The translations under genes were made by a program, and so were the position numbers. Below the pieces are notes generated by a model that saw nothing but the letters and a program-made list of their open reading frames with translations, was not told the DNA's origin and made no database searches. A stretch of 64,000 bases of DNA from Caryophanales bacterium (GTDB lineage Bacteria > Bacillota > Bacilli > Bacillales > Amphibacillaceae), in NCBI GenBank assembly GCA_026168805.1, contig JAPFDS010000056.1:124001-188000 (forward strand), written 5' to 3'. Below, in pieces: positions 42,760 through 52,534 of this stretch; the first letter of the stretch is position 1, and each line of letters begins with the position of its first letter.

Positions 42760-44247
42760 ATGCGTGTAGGTGGATTAGCAACAGGTATGGATATTGAAGC
42801 AATGGTTGATAAATTGATGGATGCAGAACGTATTCCTTATGACAAAATGAAGCAAGATCGTACGAAATTAACATGGAAACAAGACGCATTCCGTGATTTG
42901 AACAAATCGTTATTAGAACTTGATAATATGGTACTAAAGATGAAAATGAACTCAACATACAATCCGAAGAAAGTTGTATCAACTCAGGAGAATGCAGTTA
43001 CAGCGACACCTTCCAGCAAATCAGGGGATCGAACATATCGGATTGAAGTAGATAAATTAGCCACTTCGGCGATTAATATGAGTACTGAAGACGTTACAGG
43101 TATTGATAAAAAGCTTAGTGAGTTAGAATATTTTGAAGGTGAAGTACCAGGTGAAATTAAATTTTCGACATACGGAGAGGGTGACGAAGGGCCAAAAGAA
43201 ATCCCCCATTCTATAAAAATAGATGAGAACGATACAGTAAGGGATGTGCTTGATAAAATAAACGCTGATGACAGTCCAGTGCGTGCTTTTTATGATGAAA
43301 CATCGAAAAAAGTGATTATGGAAACAACTCGAACAGGTAGCTATAATGATGGCGGAAAAGAAATTGAATTCGCTGATGATAGTTTCTTTACCAATGTCCT
43401 TAACCTTGATAAAGATCAAGAAAAAGGCGGAACTGACGCAGTTTTCAAGTATAATGACCAAGAATTCACATCGAAAAACAACTCTTACGAACTTGATGGA
43501 ACACTTTTTCAATTTCATAACGTTACAAATGGTGTTGCAAACCTCACCATTTCAACAGACGAAGATGCAATCTTTGACTCGATTGTTGAATTTATTGATA
43601 AATACAATGAAGTTGTTGAAAAGTTTAATGATAGCCAACAGGAAGAACGATTCCGTGATTTTCCACCATTAACAGACGAACAAAAAGAGGAAATGTCTGA
43701 AGATGAAATTAAGAAATGGGAGGAAAAAGCACAAAGTGGTATTTTAAAAGGGGAATCGATTGTTTCTAATGGACTCTACAATATGCGTAGTAGTTGGTAC
43801 TCTAAAGTAGATAATGATCAAGGCTTCTCATCCATTACACAAATAGGTATTACGACGTCTGAACGTTATTTAGATGGTGGAAAGCTTGAAATTGATGAGG
43901 ACAAGTTACGCAAAGCAATTTCCGATGATGCCGCGGGTGTACAAGCTTTATTCTCCAATAACTCTAGTGAGGGAGACCGTGGAATTATCAACCGCTTAGA
44001 TGATCAAATCAATCAAATCTCTAAAAATATTAATAACCGAGCAGGCAAAGTTAAAGGAACGACAACTCTTGACAACTATGCCCTTGGAAAACGAATGAAA
44101 GCTATCGATCAACGCATTAGCGATTTTGAGGTTCGACTAAAAAAAGTTGAAGATCGATATTGGAATCAATTCACACAAATGGAGAAAGCCATCCAACGTA
44201 TGAATGACCAATCTGCTCAACTGCTTTCACAATTCGGTGGAATGTAA
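42760..44247 (+). CDS. fliD: Filament cap protein FliD (HAP2)
   Basis: This 495-residue protein caps the growing filament and guides flagellin folding. It has the FliD N-terminal domain (VGGLATGMDIEAMVDKLMDAE near residues 2-22) and a C-terminal coiled-coil FliD_C domain (about 265-490, with GILKGES and LDNYALGKRMKAIDQRISDFE). The middle is acidic. Ribosome binding site AAAGGGAGG. It is followed closely by its chaperone-type partners fliS and fliT. Confidence 0.94.
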   Translation: MRVGGLATGMDIEAMVDKLMDAERIPYDKMKQDRTKLTWKQDAFRDLNKSLLELDNMVLKMKMNSTYNPKKVVSTQENAVTATPSSKSGDRTYRIEVDKLATSAINMSTEDVTGIDKKLSELEYFEGEVPGEIKFSTYGEGDEGPKEIPHSIKIDENDTVRDVLDKINADDSPVRAFYDETSKKVIMETTRTGSYNDGGKEIEFADDSFFTNVLNLDKDQEKGGTDAVFKYNDQEFTSKNNSYELDGTLFQFHNVTNGVANLTISTDEDAIFDSIVEFIDKYNEVVEKFNDSQQEERFRDFPPLTDEQKEEMSEDEIKKWEEKAQSGILKGESIVSNGLYNMRSSWYSKVDNDQGFSSITQIGITTSERYLDGGKLEIDEDKLRKAISDDAAGVQALFSNNSSEGDRGIINRLDDQINQISKNINNRAGKVKGTTTLDNYALGKRMKAIDQRISDFEVRLKKVEDRYWNQFTQMEKAIQRMNDQSAQLLSQFGGM

Positions 44248-44297
44248 CTTTTTTCAATAACATGGATGCGTTAATATCCAAAGGAGTGCAATCGATT

Positions 44298-44699
44298 GTG
44301 GCCATAAACAAACAGTATCAAGCTTATCAAAACAATGCAGTGAACACAGCGTCAAGTGGGGAACTTACAATGATGCTCTATAATGGATGTGTAAAATTCA
44401 TTAAGCGCGCGATTCAACATACAGAGAACAACGACTATGCCAGTAAAAATGAACAAATTCAAAAAGCACAAGATATTATTACTGAGTTAATGCTCACTCT
44501 TGATCCTAATGTTGAATTGTCAAAACAACTCATGGCGCTCTATGACTATGCCCAGTTTCAATTAAGAGAAGGCAATATAAAAAATGATGTATCTCTACTA
44601 CAAGAAGGATTATCGATTGTCGAAGAGCTTCGAGATACTTGGAAACAAGTAATGCTTGAGTCACGTAAATCTGGGTATGAAAATGGTGCACGTGTATAA
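44298..44699 (+). CDS. fliS: Flagellin export chaperone FliS
   Basis: This 133-residue four-helix protein binds the disordered C-terminus of flagellin before export. Family motifs are AYQNNAVNTASSGELTMMLYNGCVKFI and LYDYAQFQLREGN. GTG at 44298 is chosen because AAAGGAGTG lies 9 nt upstream, and this gives the same length as B. subtilis FliS; the ATG at 44262 has no ribosome binding site. It shares one base with the fliT start (TAATG). Confidence 0.92.
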   Translation: MAINKQYQAYQNNAVNTASSGELTMMLYNGCVKFIKRAIQHTENNDYASKNEQIQKAQDIITELMLTLDPNVELSKQLMALYDYAQFQLREGNIKNDVSLLQEGLSIVEELRDTWKQVMLESRKSGYENGARV

Positions 44700-45052
44700 T
44701 GTCTGCCTTGAAAGAAATGATTACACATACAAAGAATTTACAAAAAACTCTTGAAGAGAGCGATACATCTAGTCATCGAGATCAGGTCATTGAAGAAGTG
44801 AACAACTTATTGAACAAGCGTGAACAGCTGATTCCAAAAATAACGAAGCCAACTTCTAATGAAGAACAAAGACTATCTGAAGAACTGTTGCATATAAATA
44901 AAGATGTACAACAAAAAATGGACCTGTTTTTAAAAGGATTAAAAGACGATATGCAGGTACATACATTGCAGCGAAAGTCTAATCATTCATACACAAATCC
45001 ATATAATCACATTCAAGTGGCCGACGGAATGTTTGTTGATCGTAAAAAATAA
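44699..45052 (+). CDS. fliT: FliT-like flagellar chaperone
   Basis: This 117-residue helical protein is translationally coupled to fliS. It is predicted to be an antiparallel helical bundle (ALKEMITHTKNLQKTLEES; VNNLLNKREQLIPKI) with a basic, polar C-terminus. Sequence conservation in this family is low, so the call rests mainly on position after fliS and on length. In B. subtilis FliT is the export chaperone for FliD. Confidence 0.82.
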   Translation: MSALKEMITHTKNLQKTLEESDTSSHRDQVIEEVNNLLNKREQLIPKITKPTSNEEQRLSEELLHINKDVQQKMDLFLKGLKDDMQVHTLQRKSNHSYTNPYNHIQVADGMFVDRKK

Positions 45053-45163
45053 ATATACTGTCTTATCAGGTTTTATCGTACTTTTTCAAGAAAGCCTTTT
45101 AAAAAGAGGAAATTTTGTTTGAAAACATGTATACTATAAATAGTACGAAAAAGGAGGACACTT

Positions 45164-45718
45164 ATGATGAACTATAACATTCGTGGTAATAAGTTAGAGG
45201 TAACAGAAGCAATTCGGGAACACGTGATTAAGAAAGTCAGCAAACTCGAAAAGTATTTTGATACACCCCCTACGTCTGACGTTAATGTGAGGTTAAGTGT
45301 CTTTAATAACGAACAACGTATCGAGGTAACGATACCAATGCCTGATTTAGTCTTACGTGCAGAGGAACATCATGAAGATTTGTATGCAGCAATCGATTTA
45401 GTTGTAGGAAAATTGGAAAGACAAATCAAAAAGTATAAAACAAAAATTAATCGTAAATTTAGAAAAGAAGGTTCACCTAAACATATTTTTGCTGAATTAG
45501 AAAAAGAAGCACTGCAAGAAAAAGAAGAGGAAAATGAATTAGAAATTGTCCGCACCAAACGTTTTAATTTAAAACCAATGGATTCTGAAGAAGCAATTTT
45601 ACAGATGGACATGCTTGATCATGCTTTTTTCGTCTTTACAAATGCAGTGACAAATGAAACAAACGTTGTATATCGTAGAAAAGATGGGCGTTACGGTCTC
45701 ATCGAACCGGAAATTTAA
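45164..45718 (+). CDS. hpf: Ribosome hibernation-promoting factor, long form (HPF/YvyD)
   Basis: The 184-residue protein has an N-terminal S30AE domain (1-100; NIRGNKLEVTEAIREHVIKKV and the conserved YAAIDLVVGKLERQIKKYK) and a C-terminal long-HPF dimerisation domain (about 125-182; RTKRFNLKPMDSEEAILQMDMLDHAFFVF, in parts). It dimerises 70S ribosomes into inactive 100S particles in stationary phase or stress. AAAGGAGGA precedes two adjacent ATG codons. A terminator follows, and the neighbouring order fliT-hpf-secA matches B. subtilis. Confidence 0.95.
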   Translation: MMNYNIRGNKLEVTEAIREHVIKKVSKLEKYFDTPPTSDVNVRLSVFNNEQRIEVTIPMPDLVLRAEEHHEDLYAAIDLVVGKLERQIKKYKTKINRKFRKEGSPKHIFAELEKEALQEKEEENELEIVRTKRFNLKPMDSEEAILQMDMLDHAFFVFTNAVTNETNVVYRRKDGRYGLIEPEI

Positions 45719-45730
45719 GAGCACATATAT

Positions 45731-45768
45731 AAAACGATCCTTATGATTTTTCATAAGGATTGTTTTTA
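45731..45768 (+). terminator. Terminator after hpf
   Basis: Stem AAAACGATCCTTATGA with TCATAAGGATTGTTTT (G-U pair included), 4-nt loop, followed by TATTTTG. Confidence 0.85.
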
Positions 45769-45793
45769 TTTTGATGAAAAAACGAAAAGTATC

Positions 45794-45910
45794 AAAATTG
45801 AATTTTGCACATAAAAAACAAACGAAAATCCAAGTTTATAGCCCTATTCCTACTTAAATATGCTTGAAAATTGAATTTTGACTACTTTTTATCCTTCAAA
45901 ATTGAATTTT
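45794..45910 (+). promoter_or_regulatory. Three AAAA-N5-TTTT dyads, including a ComK-box-like pair
   Basis: The 13-mer AAAATTGAATTTT occurs at 45794-45806, 45867-45879 and 45898-45910. The last two are separated by exactly 18 bp, one of the spacings (8, 18 or 31) described for ComK boxes AAAA-N5-TTTT. TTGGCT (45916-45921) and an extended -10 TGGTATAAC (-10 hexamer 45941-45946) follow, then the small gene at 45975. Confidence 0.5.
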
Positions 45911-45974
45911 ACACATTGGCTCTATTCTTTGCTTTCGTGGTATAACTAGATTGAACACGAAAAGGAGTGATGAC

Positions 45975-46133
45975 ATGTGCACATGCAAAGAAAAGCAAGC
46001 AATTGAAAAACGACTAGAGCAACACGAACAAACGATTACACAATTAATTGGAATGGTTGCTGCAATGAATGGACGTTTAACTCAATTGTTGCAAGAAACA
46101 GATCATAGCCATGTACGTCCTCCAGCCTCATGA
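45975..46133 (+). CDS. Small protein of unknown function, possibly competence-regulated
   Basis: This frame encodes 52 residues starting MCTCKEKQAIEKRLEQHEQ, with two N-terminal cysteines, one predicted coiled-coil helix (about 7-43) and a polar tail. ATG at 45975 follows AAAGGAGTGA; the TTG at 45951 would contain that site. It has its own promoter and a strong terminator about 40 nt downstream, so it is a free-standing small gene inserted between hpf and secA, where B. subtilis has no equivalent that I recall. The upstream ComK-box-like pair suggests expression in competence or stationary phase. Family not recognised. Confidence 0.6.
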   Translation: MCTCKEKQAIEKRLEQHEQTITQLIGMVAAMNGRLTQLLQETDHSHVRPPAS

Positions 46134-46171
46134 GTACCTCTCTTGTACTTCGATTTATATACTCGCCAAAG

Positions 46172-46202
46172 AAAAAGGAATGGTTCCTCCCATTCCTTTT
46201 TT
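46172..46202 (+). terminator. Terminator after the 52-residue gene
   Basis: A perfect stem (AAAAAGGAATGG with CCATTCCTTTTT, 6-nt loop) ends in TTT. The remainder of the 313-bp gap before secA (46203-46446) shows no gene; the secA promoter must lie there. Confidence 0.88.
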
Positions 46203-46446
46203 ACATGCATGCATTTCACTCACGTATAACCTATATGTTATCTCATTTTACAAATGCCTATATGAAGTCGGTGTAAAACTTGTCGGCTTCCAGTGGTTGG
46301 ATATGATAAAAACAACATGAATCAGATGTATTGATATCCCCTTTCTCAAGAAGGATGAGTTGTCATGTAGATGTATAAAGTGTATTATTAATAGGGTACC
46401 TAGAGTATGTATGTACAGGAATAAGTAAAAATAGAGGTGTAATTAA

Positions 46447-48957
46447 ATGACAGGTTTCTTAAAACGAATCTTCGGAGATGGAAACAAACGTAAATTAAAA
46501 CAGCTAGAACAAACGGCTAATGATATAGATGCATTAGAAAATGACTATGAACAATTAACAGATGAACAAATTCAAGAAAAAACAACGGAATTTAAAGAAC
46601 GCTTTCAAAATGGCGAGACATTAGATGATCTCTTAGTTGAAGCTTATGCACTTGTTCGCGAAGCATCCAAAAGAGTGTTATCTATGCGTCCATTTAATGT
46701 TCAATTGCTCGGTGCTATTGCGCTTCATAACGGTGATATTGCCGAGATGAAGACAGGGGAAGGTAAAACACTTGCGTCCACTATGCCGGCATATTTAAAT
46801 GCGTTATCAGGTAAGGGTGTACACATTATTACCGTAAACGAATACTTAGCCAGTCGTGACGCTAATGATATGGGCGTACTATACGAATTTCTAGGGTTAA
46901 CAGTAGGGTTGAATATAAATGATTTATCAAAAGAAGAAAAACGGGAAGCCTATGAATGTGATATTACGTACGGGACAAACAATGAGTTTGGTTTTGACTA
47001 TTTGCGCGACAATATGGTTTTATATAAAGAGCAAATGGTACAACGACCACTCCACTTTGCAATTATCGATGAGGTTGACTCGATTTTAATCGACGAGGCG
47101 CGTACTCCATTAATTATATCTGGAACTGCAAAAAAGTCTGCCGCGCAGTATCTACAAGCAAATGGTTTTGTAAATACTTTACAAAGAGAAACAGATTACT
47201 CTTATGATGAAAAAACACGTGGTGTGCAATTAACAGAAGATGGAATTACGAAAGCAGAGAAGTATTTTAACATTGAAAACTTGTTTGATTTAAACAACGT
47301 ATCATTAACGCACCACATCAACCAAGCTTTACGTGCGCATGTGGCTATGTTAAGAGATACGGATTATGTGATCGAAGAAGGTCAAGTTGTAATTGTTGAC
47401 CAATTTACAGGTCGCCTCATGAAAGGCCGTCGTTACAGCGATGGTTTACACCAAGCAATTGAGGCTAAAGAAGGTTTGCCAATCCAAAACGAAAGTATGA
47501 CGCTCGCTTCAATCACATTCCAGAACTTTTTCCGAATGTATCAAAAATTATGTGGAATGACTGGAACTGCGAAAACAGAAGAAGAAGAGTTTCGAAACAT
47601 TTACAATATGGATGTTATTGCTATTCCTACGAATAAAGAAATTATCCGTAATGACCGCTCGGATTTAGTATATAAAACGATGGAAAGTAAATTTAACGCA
47701 GTAGTTGAAGAAATTAAAGAACGATATGAACAAGGCCAACCTGTTCTTGTTGGTACTGTGGCGGTAGAAACGTCCGAAGTCATCAGTCAGCTTCTTAAAA
47801 AGGCTCGAGTGAGACATGATGTTTTAAACGCTAAGAATCACTATAGAGAAGCAGAGATCATTGAAAATGCTGGTGAAAAAGGTTCAGTAACGATTGCGAC
47901 GAACATGGCGGGTCGTGGGACAGATATCAAACTCGGAGAAGGTGTTCTTGAATTAGGCGGGCTGTCTGTCATTGGTACAGAACGTCACGAATCTAGACGA
48001 ATTGATAACCAGCTCCGTGGTCGTTCAGGTCGTCAAGGAGACCCAGGGGAAACGGTGTTTTTCTTATCAATGGAAGATGAATTGATGCGCCGTTTTGGTT
48101 CCGATAATTTGAAGTCAATGATGGATCGACTTGGAATGGATGATTCTCAACCCATTGAAAGTAAAATGATCTCAAGAGCTGTTGAATCTGCACAAAGGCG
48201 TGTAGAAGGAAATAACTTTGATGCTCGTAAAACGGTACTTTCTTATGATGATGTTTTACGCGAACAGAGAGAAATTATCTATAAACAACGTTCTGAAGTT
48301 ATTCATTCAGATGGAGACTTACGAGAAATTATTGAAAACATGATTTCATCTTCATTAAACCGTGTCATATTTGCACACACTCAAGATGAGGATGAAAGTC
48401 AATGGGATTATGAGGCAATCATTGAATATATCCAGGGAACATTACTGGACACTGAAGATATGTCTATCGATGACATTACAGGTAAAGAACCAGAAGAAAT
48501 TGAAGACTTTGTTATGGAAAAAGTTTATCAGAAATATGATGAAAAGGAAGAAGAGCTATCATCGGAACAAATGGCTGAATTTGAAAAAGTGATTTTACTT
48601 CGAACAGTTGATACAAAATGGATGGATCATATTGATCAAATGGATCAATTGCGTCAAGGAATTAACCTACGCGCATATGGGCAAGACGACCCACTTCGCG
48701 AGTACCAGCTTGAAGGATTTGAAATGTTCGAAGCGATGGTTGCTAGCATAGAAGATGAAGTAGCGAAGTATATTATGAAAGCACGAATTCAAGAAAATCT
48801 AGAGCGTGAAGAAGTTGCACAAAATACAAAGGCTGTATCCGGTGGAGAAGAGAAAAAACAATCAAGACGACCAGTCGTTAAAGGAAAAACGGTTGGAAGA
48901 AACGAACCTTGTCCGTGCGGAAGTGGCAAGAAATATAAACATTGTTGCGGTAGATAA
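46447..48957 (+). CDS. secA: Preprotein translocase ATPase SecA
   Basis: This 836-residue motor drives protein export through SecYEG. It shows Walker [10 protein letters not shown] (about 100-108), DEVD in [16 protein letters not shown] (about 205-220), the helicase C-terminal motif [13 protein letters not shown] and [10 protein letters not shown], and the C-terminal zinc-binding SEC-C motif [13 protein letters not shown]. Length is that of the housekeeping SecA1. It is followed by prfB, as in B. subtilis. Confidence 0.98.
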   Translation: MTGFLKRIFGDGNKRKLKQLEQTANDIDALENDYEQLTDEQIQEKTTEFKERFQNGETLDDLLVEAYALVREASKRVLSMRPFNVQLLGAIALHNGDIAEMKTGEGKTLASTMPAYLNALSGKGVHIITVNEYLASRDANDMGVLYEFLGLTVGLNINDLSKEEKREAYECDITYGTNNEFGFDYLRDNMVLYKEQMVQRPLHFAIIDEVDSILIDEARTPLIISGTAKKSAAQYLQANGFVNTLQRETDYSYDEKTRGVQLTEDGITKAEKYFNIENLFDLNNVSLTHHINQALRAHVAMLRDTDYVIEEGQVVIVDQFTGRLMKGRRYSDGLHQAIEAKEGLPIQNESMTLASITFQNFFRMYQKLCGMTGTAKTEEEEFRNIYNMDVIAIPTNKEIIRNDRSDLVYKTMESKFNAVVEEIKERYEQGQPVLVGTVAVETSEVISQLLKKARVRHDVLNAKNHYREAEIIENAGEKGSVTIATNMAGRGTDIKLGEGVLELGGLSVIGTERHESRRIDNQLRGRSGRQGDPGETVFFLSMEDELMRRFGSDNLKSMMDRLGMDDSQPIESKMISRAVESAQRRVEGNNFDARKTVLSYDDVLREQREIIYKQRSEVIHSDGDLREIIENMISSSLNRVIFAHTQDEDESQWDYEAIIEYIQGTLLDTEDMSIDDITGKEPEEIEDFVMEKVYQKYDEKEEELSSEQMAEFEKVILLRTVDTKWMDHIDQMDQLRQGINLRAYGQDDPLREYQLEGFEMFEAMVASIEDEVAKYIMKARIQENLEREEVAQNTKAVSGGEEKKQSRRPVVKGKTVGRNEPCPCGSGKKYKHCCGR

Positions 48958-49024
48958 CATTGAAAAAAACTTTTCGTGATGAAAAGATCATCTGCGTAAA
49001 AATACATCTATAGAGGTGAATGTT

Positions 49025-50126
49025 GTGGAACTAGTGGAAGTGAAACAAGAATTAGATCAAATGGTAGAACGAATGACAGACTTTAGGGGGTCTCTTTGAC
49101 TTAGAAGGAAAAACAAAAGAGATCGAGAAACTTGAATTGAAAATGGCTGAACCAACATTTTGGGATGAGCAAGACGAAGCCCAGAAAGTAATTGGTGAGG
49201 TCAATCACTTAAAGAAATTTGTTGAATCCTATCACGAAGTAAATAATCGGGTTGAAGATGCAATTGTCATGTTTGAGTTGGTGAAAGAAGAGCCTGATGA
49301 GTTGTTATTTGAAGAATTAGAATCAGAAATGAAAAAACTACGTAAAGATATGAACGAATTCGAACTCCAACTGCTTCTAAGAGAACCGTATGATGCAAAT
49401 AACGCTATTTTAGAATTGCATCCAGGTGCAGGTGGAACAGAATCTACCGATTGGGCGAGTATATTATTACGTATGTATCAAAGATGGGCAGAGCGAAGAA
49501 ACTTCACAGTAGAGACGTTGCATTATTTACCAGGTGATGAGGCAGGTGTGAAAAGTGTTTCACTGCTCATTAAAGGCCACAATGCGTATGGCTATTTAAA
49601 AGCAGAAAAAGGGGTTCACCGACTTGTTCGTATATCACCATTTGACTCTTCAGGAAGACGACATACATCTTTTGTCTCTTGTGATGTCGCTCCAGAAATG
49701 ACAGACGATGTTGAGATAGATATTCGAACAGAGGACCTTAAAATTGATACGTATCGATCTAGTGGTGCAGGGGGACAACATGTTAACGTAACCGATTCCG
49801 CTGTTCGAATTACACATATACCGACAAATATCATTGTGACGTGCCAGTCAGGTCGCTCACAAATAAAAAACAGAGCCGATGCTATGAAAATGTTACAAGC
49901 AAAACTCTATCAACGTGAAATTGAACTACAGCAACAAAAAATCGACGAATTACGTGGAGAACAGAAAGAAATAGGCTGGGGAAGCCAGATACGGTCATAT
50001 GTATTTCACCCATATTCAATGATTAAAGATCATCGAACGAATCTTGAAATTGGGAATGTTGATCGAGTCATGGATGGAGATATAGATCCATTTATTGATG
50101 CATATTTACGTTCTCAAATGGAATAA
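49025..50126 (+). CDS. prfB: Peptide chain release factor 2, with programmed +1 frameshift
   Basis: RF2 terminates translation at UGA and UAA. The gene is read as 49025-49096 joined to 49098-50126 (367 residues). The first 24 codons end at CTT TGA C (49094-49100), the classical RF2 autoregulatory slippery site, with the Shine-Dalgarno-like AGGGGG (49085-49090) three bases upstream. Low RF2 lets ribosomes slip +1 and continue at GAC. The rest is a complete RF2: SPF motif in [15 protein letters not shown] and the catalytic GGQ at 249-251. The GTG start at 49025 follows AGAGGTGAATGTT. An upstream-frame-only reading would miss the start. Confidence 0.97.
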
Positions 50127-50327
50127 TACTATTACAGACTAAGAACAAAATGAAATAAAAACTTCATGGAAATGTCATAACTTGTCTAAGTACTGTCATA
50201 TCAATGGTTTTCGGTTATTACATCTATAAAAGTGCATAGGTAAATGTTTAAAAAATAATAAAATAGGGTATAATAAGAAATGCGAACTAGAAATAGTTTC
50301 CATTATACTACGTTAGGGGGACTTTAC

Positions 50328-50669
50328 ATGAAAAAATGGTTATTAACAATTCTATTTGGTGCTGCACTTGTTTTAGGTGCATGTGGCGGAGATGATAACG
50401 CAGATGAAGGTGGCGATACCGATGGAGACAACGGTGATGACACTGAAGTTGCTGCAGGTGAAGAAGCTTACCAAGACAATTGCATGTCATGTCACGGTGG
50501 AGATTTAGAAGGTGGAGCTGGACCAGCTTTAGATAAAGCAGGAGCAGACCACTCAGCAGAAGACATTGAAGACATTATTGAAAATGGAATCGGTGGAATG
50601 CAACCTCAATCTCAAGTTTCTGATGACGATCGTACTGCAATTGCAGAATGGTTAGCTGAGAAAAAGTAA
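50328..50669 (+). CDS. cccB: Membrane-anchored cytochrome c-551 (CccB)
   Basis: This 113-residue lipoprotein cytochrome has lipobox VLGAC (Cys19), an Asp/Gly-rich linker, the haem-binding CMSCH (52-56) and a likely axial Met in GIGGMQPQ. It carries electrons on the outer membrane face. ATG at 50328 follows TTAGGGGGA; the upstream ATG at 50280 would break the signal peptide. Its position between prfB and ftsE is as in B. subtilis. A terminator follows. Confidence 0.93.
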   Translation: MKKWLLTILFGAALVLGACGGDDNADEGGDTDGDNGDDTEVAAGEEAYQDNCMSCHGGDLEGGAGPALDKAGADHSAEDIEDIIENGIGGMQPQSQVSDDDRTAIAEWLAEKK

Positions 50670-50676
50670 TGTAAAT

Positions 50677-50712
50677 AAAAATCATCCTCAATTATTTGAG
50701 GATGATTTTTTT
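50677..50712 (+). terminator. Terminator after cccB
   Basis: Stem AAAAATCATCCTCAA with TTGAGGATGATTTTT, 4-nt loop, trailing T-tract. It starts 7 nt after the stop. Confidence 0.9.
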
Positions 50713-50774
50713 GTGTAAAAAGAAAATATATATAAATTCCCTAAAAATACCATAATTATGACAAAAAATCTATG

Positions 50775-50820
50775 AATTATTACGTTTTCATCGTTTTGAA
50801 ATGAAAACGTAATAATTTTT
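50775..50820 (+). terminator. Second hairpin upstream of ftsE
   Basis: A perfect 17-bp stem (AATTATTACGTTTTCAT with ATGAAAACGTAATAATT, 9-nt loop) ends in TTT. It follows the cccB terminator by about 60 nt; it may be a back-up terminator or an element in the ftsE control region. Confidence 0.6.
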
Positions 50821-50936
50821 GTCTAAAAAAGTAGTCATTTAATGTTATACTATAAACAAGATACAACTTGAACACATAATTTTTATGATTCGTTTAAGAT
50901 ATTGATAGAAAAACTAATAGTTAAGGTGAGAGATAC

Positions 50937-51623
50937 ATGATTAAAATGAAAGACGTACATAAAAAATATAAAAACGGCGTTTCTGCTCTGAATGGAATAG
51001 ATATTCACATAGAGAAAGGTGAATTTGTATACATTGTAGGTCCTAGTGGTGCCGGTAAATCTACTTTTATTAAATTAATTTATCGAGAAGAAAAAGCTTC
51101 CAAAGGTTCTGTAGTTATTAACGACATTGATTTAGGTACATTAAAGGAAAAGGAAGTACCATTGTTACGACGAGATGTTGGGGTTATTTTTCAGGACTTT
51201 AGATTACTTAATAAACTAACAGTCTATGAAAATATTGCATATGCACTAGAAGTCATTGAAGAATCACCTAAACATATTCGAACACGAGTAATGGAAGTAT
51301 TAGACTTAGTAGGTTTAAAACATAAAGCGCGATTTTTACCTGATGAGTTATCCGGTGGAGAGCAACAAAGAGTTGCCATTGCTCGAGCGATTGTGAACAA
51401 TCCAATTATCGTAATTGCAGATGAACCGACAGGAAACTTAGATCCTGATACTTCCTGGGACATTATGCAAACATTTGAAGAAATTAATACTCGCGGAACG
51501 ACAATCATTATGGCTACACACAGTAAGGAATTAGTAAACACGATTAAAAAGCGTGTAATTGCTATCGAAGGTGGAGTCATCGTCCGTGATGAGGACCGAG
51601 GTGAATACGGATATGAAGCTTAG
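50937..51623 (+). CDS. ftsE: Cell division ATP-binding protein FtsE
   Basis: This 228-residue ABC ATPase works with FtsX to activate peptidoglycan hydrolases. It has Walker A GPSGAGKST (35-43), Q-loop IFQDFRLL, signature LSGGEQQR (about 139-146), Walker B VIADEPTGNLD and H-loop MATHSK. It overlaps ftsX by 11 nt. In B. subtilis the FtsEX complex controls the hydrolase CwlO and affects sporulation entry; an EnvC-like M23 protein encoded just downstream is a natural extracellular partner here. Confidence 0.96.
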   Translation: MIKMKDVHKKYKNGVSALNGIDIHIEKGEFVYIVGPSGAGKSTFIKLIYREEKASKGSVVINDIDLGTLKEKEVPLLRRDVGVIFQDFRLLNKLTVYENIAYALEVIEESPKHIRTRVMEVLDLVGLKHKARFLPDELSGGEQQRVAIARAIVNNPIIVIADEPTGNLDPDTSWDIMQTFEEINTRGTTIIMATHSKELVNTIKKRVIAIEGGVIVRDEDRGEYGYEA

Positions 51624-52506
51624 AACGATTCGTAGACATATCGGCGAAGGTACGCGGAACATATTTAGAAATGGTTGGATGTCGATTGCCTCTATAGGTG
51701 CTGTAACAATGACCTTAGCTCTTGTTGGAGTGTTTATGGCAATTGTTTTGAACTTAAATGAGATTGCTAAAAACATAGAAAAAGATGTAGAAATTAAAGT
51801 TTTCATTGATAGACTTGCGACTGAAGAAGATATAGAAGATTTGCGAGGGGAAATTAATGAACTTGATACAGTAGACACTGTTCGGTTTGCTTCCAATGAT
51901 GAAGAGTTACTCAGTTTAGCTGAAAGTATGGGGGAACAAGGGGAAGCTTGGCTTCTTTATCAGCAAGATAATCCATTAAACCATGCGTTTATTGTCCAAA
52001 CCATTGAACCTACAGATACAGAGCCTACGGCAGACCAAATAGCTGAGTTTACCTCTGTGGATAACGTAAACTTTGGAAAAGATGTTGTAGAAAACTTATT
52101 TAAGTTTAATAATTTCGCACGTAATGTTGGCTTGGTCGTCATTATTGGACTTGTATTAACAGCCATCTTTTTAATTTCCAATACTATTAAATTAACGATC
52201 ATGGCTCGAAGCAAGGAAATAGGAATTATGAAACTCGTTGGTGCAACAAATGGATTCATACGTTGGCCATTTTTCATAGAAGGAATGCTCCTTGGAGTAC
52301 TAGGTTCTATCATACCCATTTCAATGATTTTATTTGGCTATTCATTTTTAGAAAAATTGTTAGTAGAGCAAATTCATTTCCGAGTAATAGAATTGCTGCC
52401 ATTTAACCCGTTTGCATGGCAATTGTCACTTGTAATTCTTGCAATAGGAACATTTATCGGTGTTTGGGGAAGTGTGATGAGTGTCCGGAAATTCTTAAAA
52501 GTGTAA
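51613..52506 (+). CDS. ftsX: Cell division protein FtsX
   Basis: This 297-residue membrane protein has four transmembrane helices: one near residues 25-50, a large extracellular loop of about 110 acidic residues, and three helices after residue 170. The loop contacts the extracellular activator. ATG at 51613 follows GAGGTGA in the ftsE end and gives the usual FtsX length; the earlier ATG at 51559 would add 18 residues. The IMKLVGATNGFIRWPF coupling segment is typical. Confidence 0.95.
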   Translation: MKLRTIRRHIGEGTRNIFRNGWMSIASIGAVTMTLALVGVFMAIVLNLNEIAKNIEKDVEIKVFIDRLATEEDIEDLRGEINELDTVDTVRFASNDEELLSLAESMGEQGEAWLLYQQDNPLNHAFIVQTIEPTDTEPTADQIAEFTSVDNVNFGKDVVENLFKFNNFARNVGLVVIIGLVLTAIFLISNTIKLTIMARSKEIGIMKLVGATNGFIRWPFFIEGMLLGVLGSIIPISMILFGYSFLEKLLVEQIHFRVIELLPFNPFAWQLSLVILAIGTFIGVWGSVMSVRKFLKV

Positions 52507-52534
52507 GGGGAAAACAAGAGAGAGGAAGAAATGA

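Noticed and set aside
45794-45910. CRISPR array from the three repeated 13-mers
   Set aside because: Repeats are only 13 bp, spacing is unequal (60 and 18 bp) and no cas genes are present.
46111-46320. Plus-strand frame of 69 codons after the 52-residue gene
   Set aside because: It runs through a strong terminator hairpin and has no ribosome binding site.
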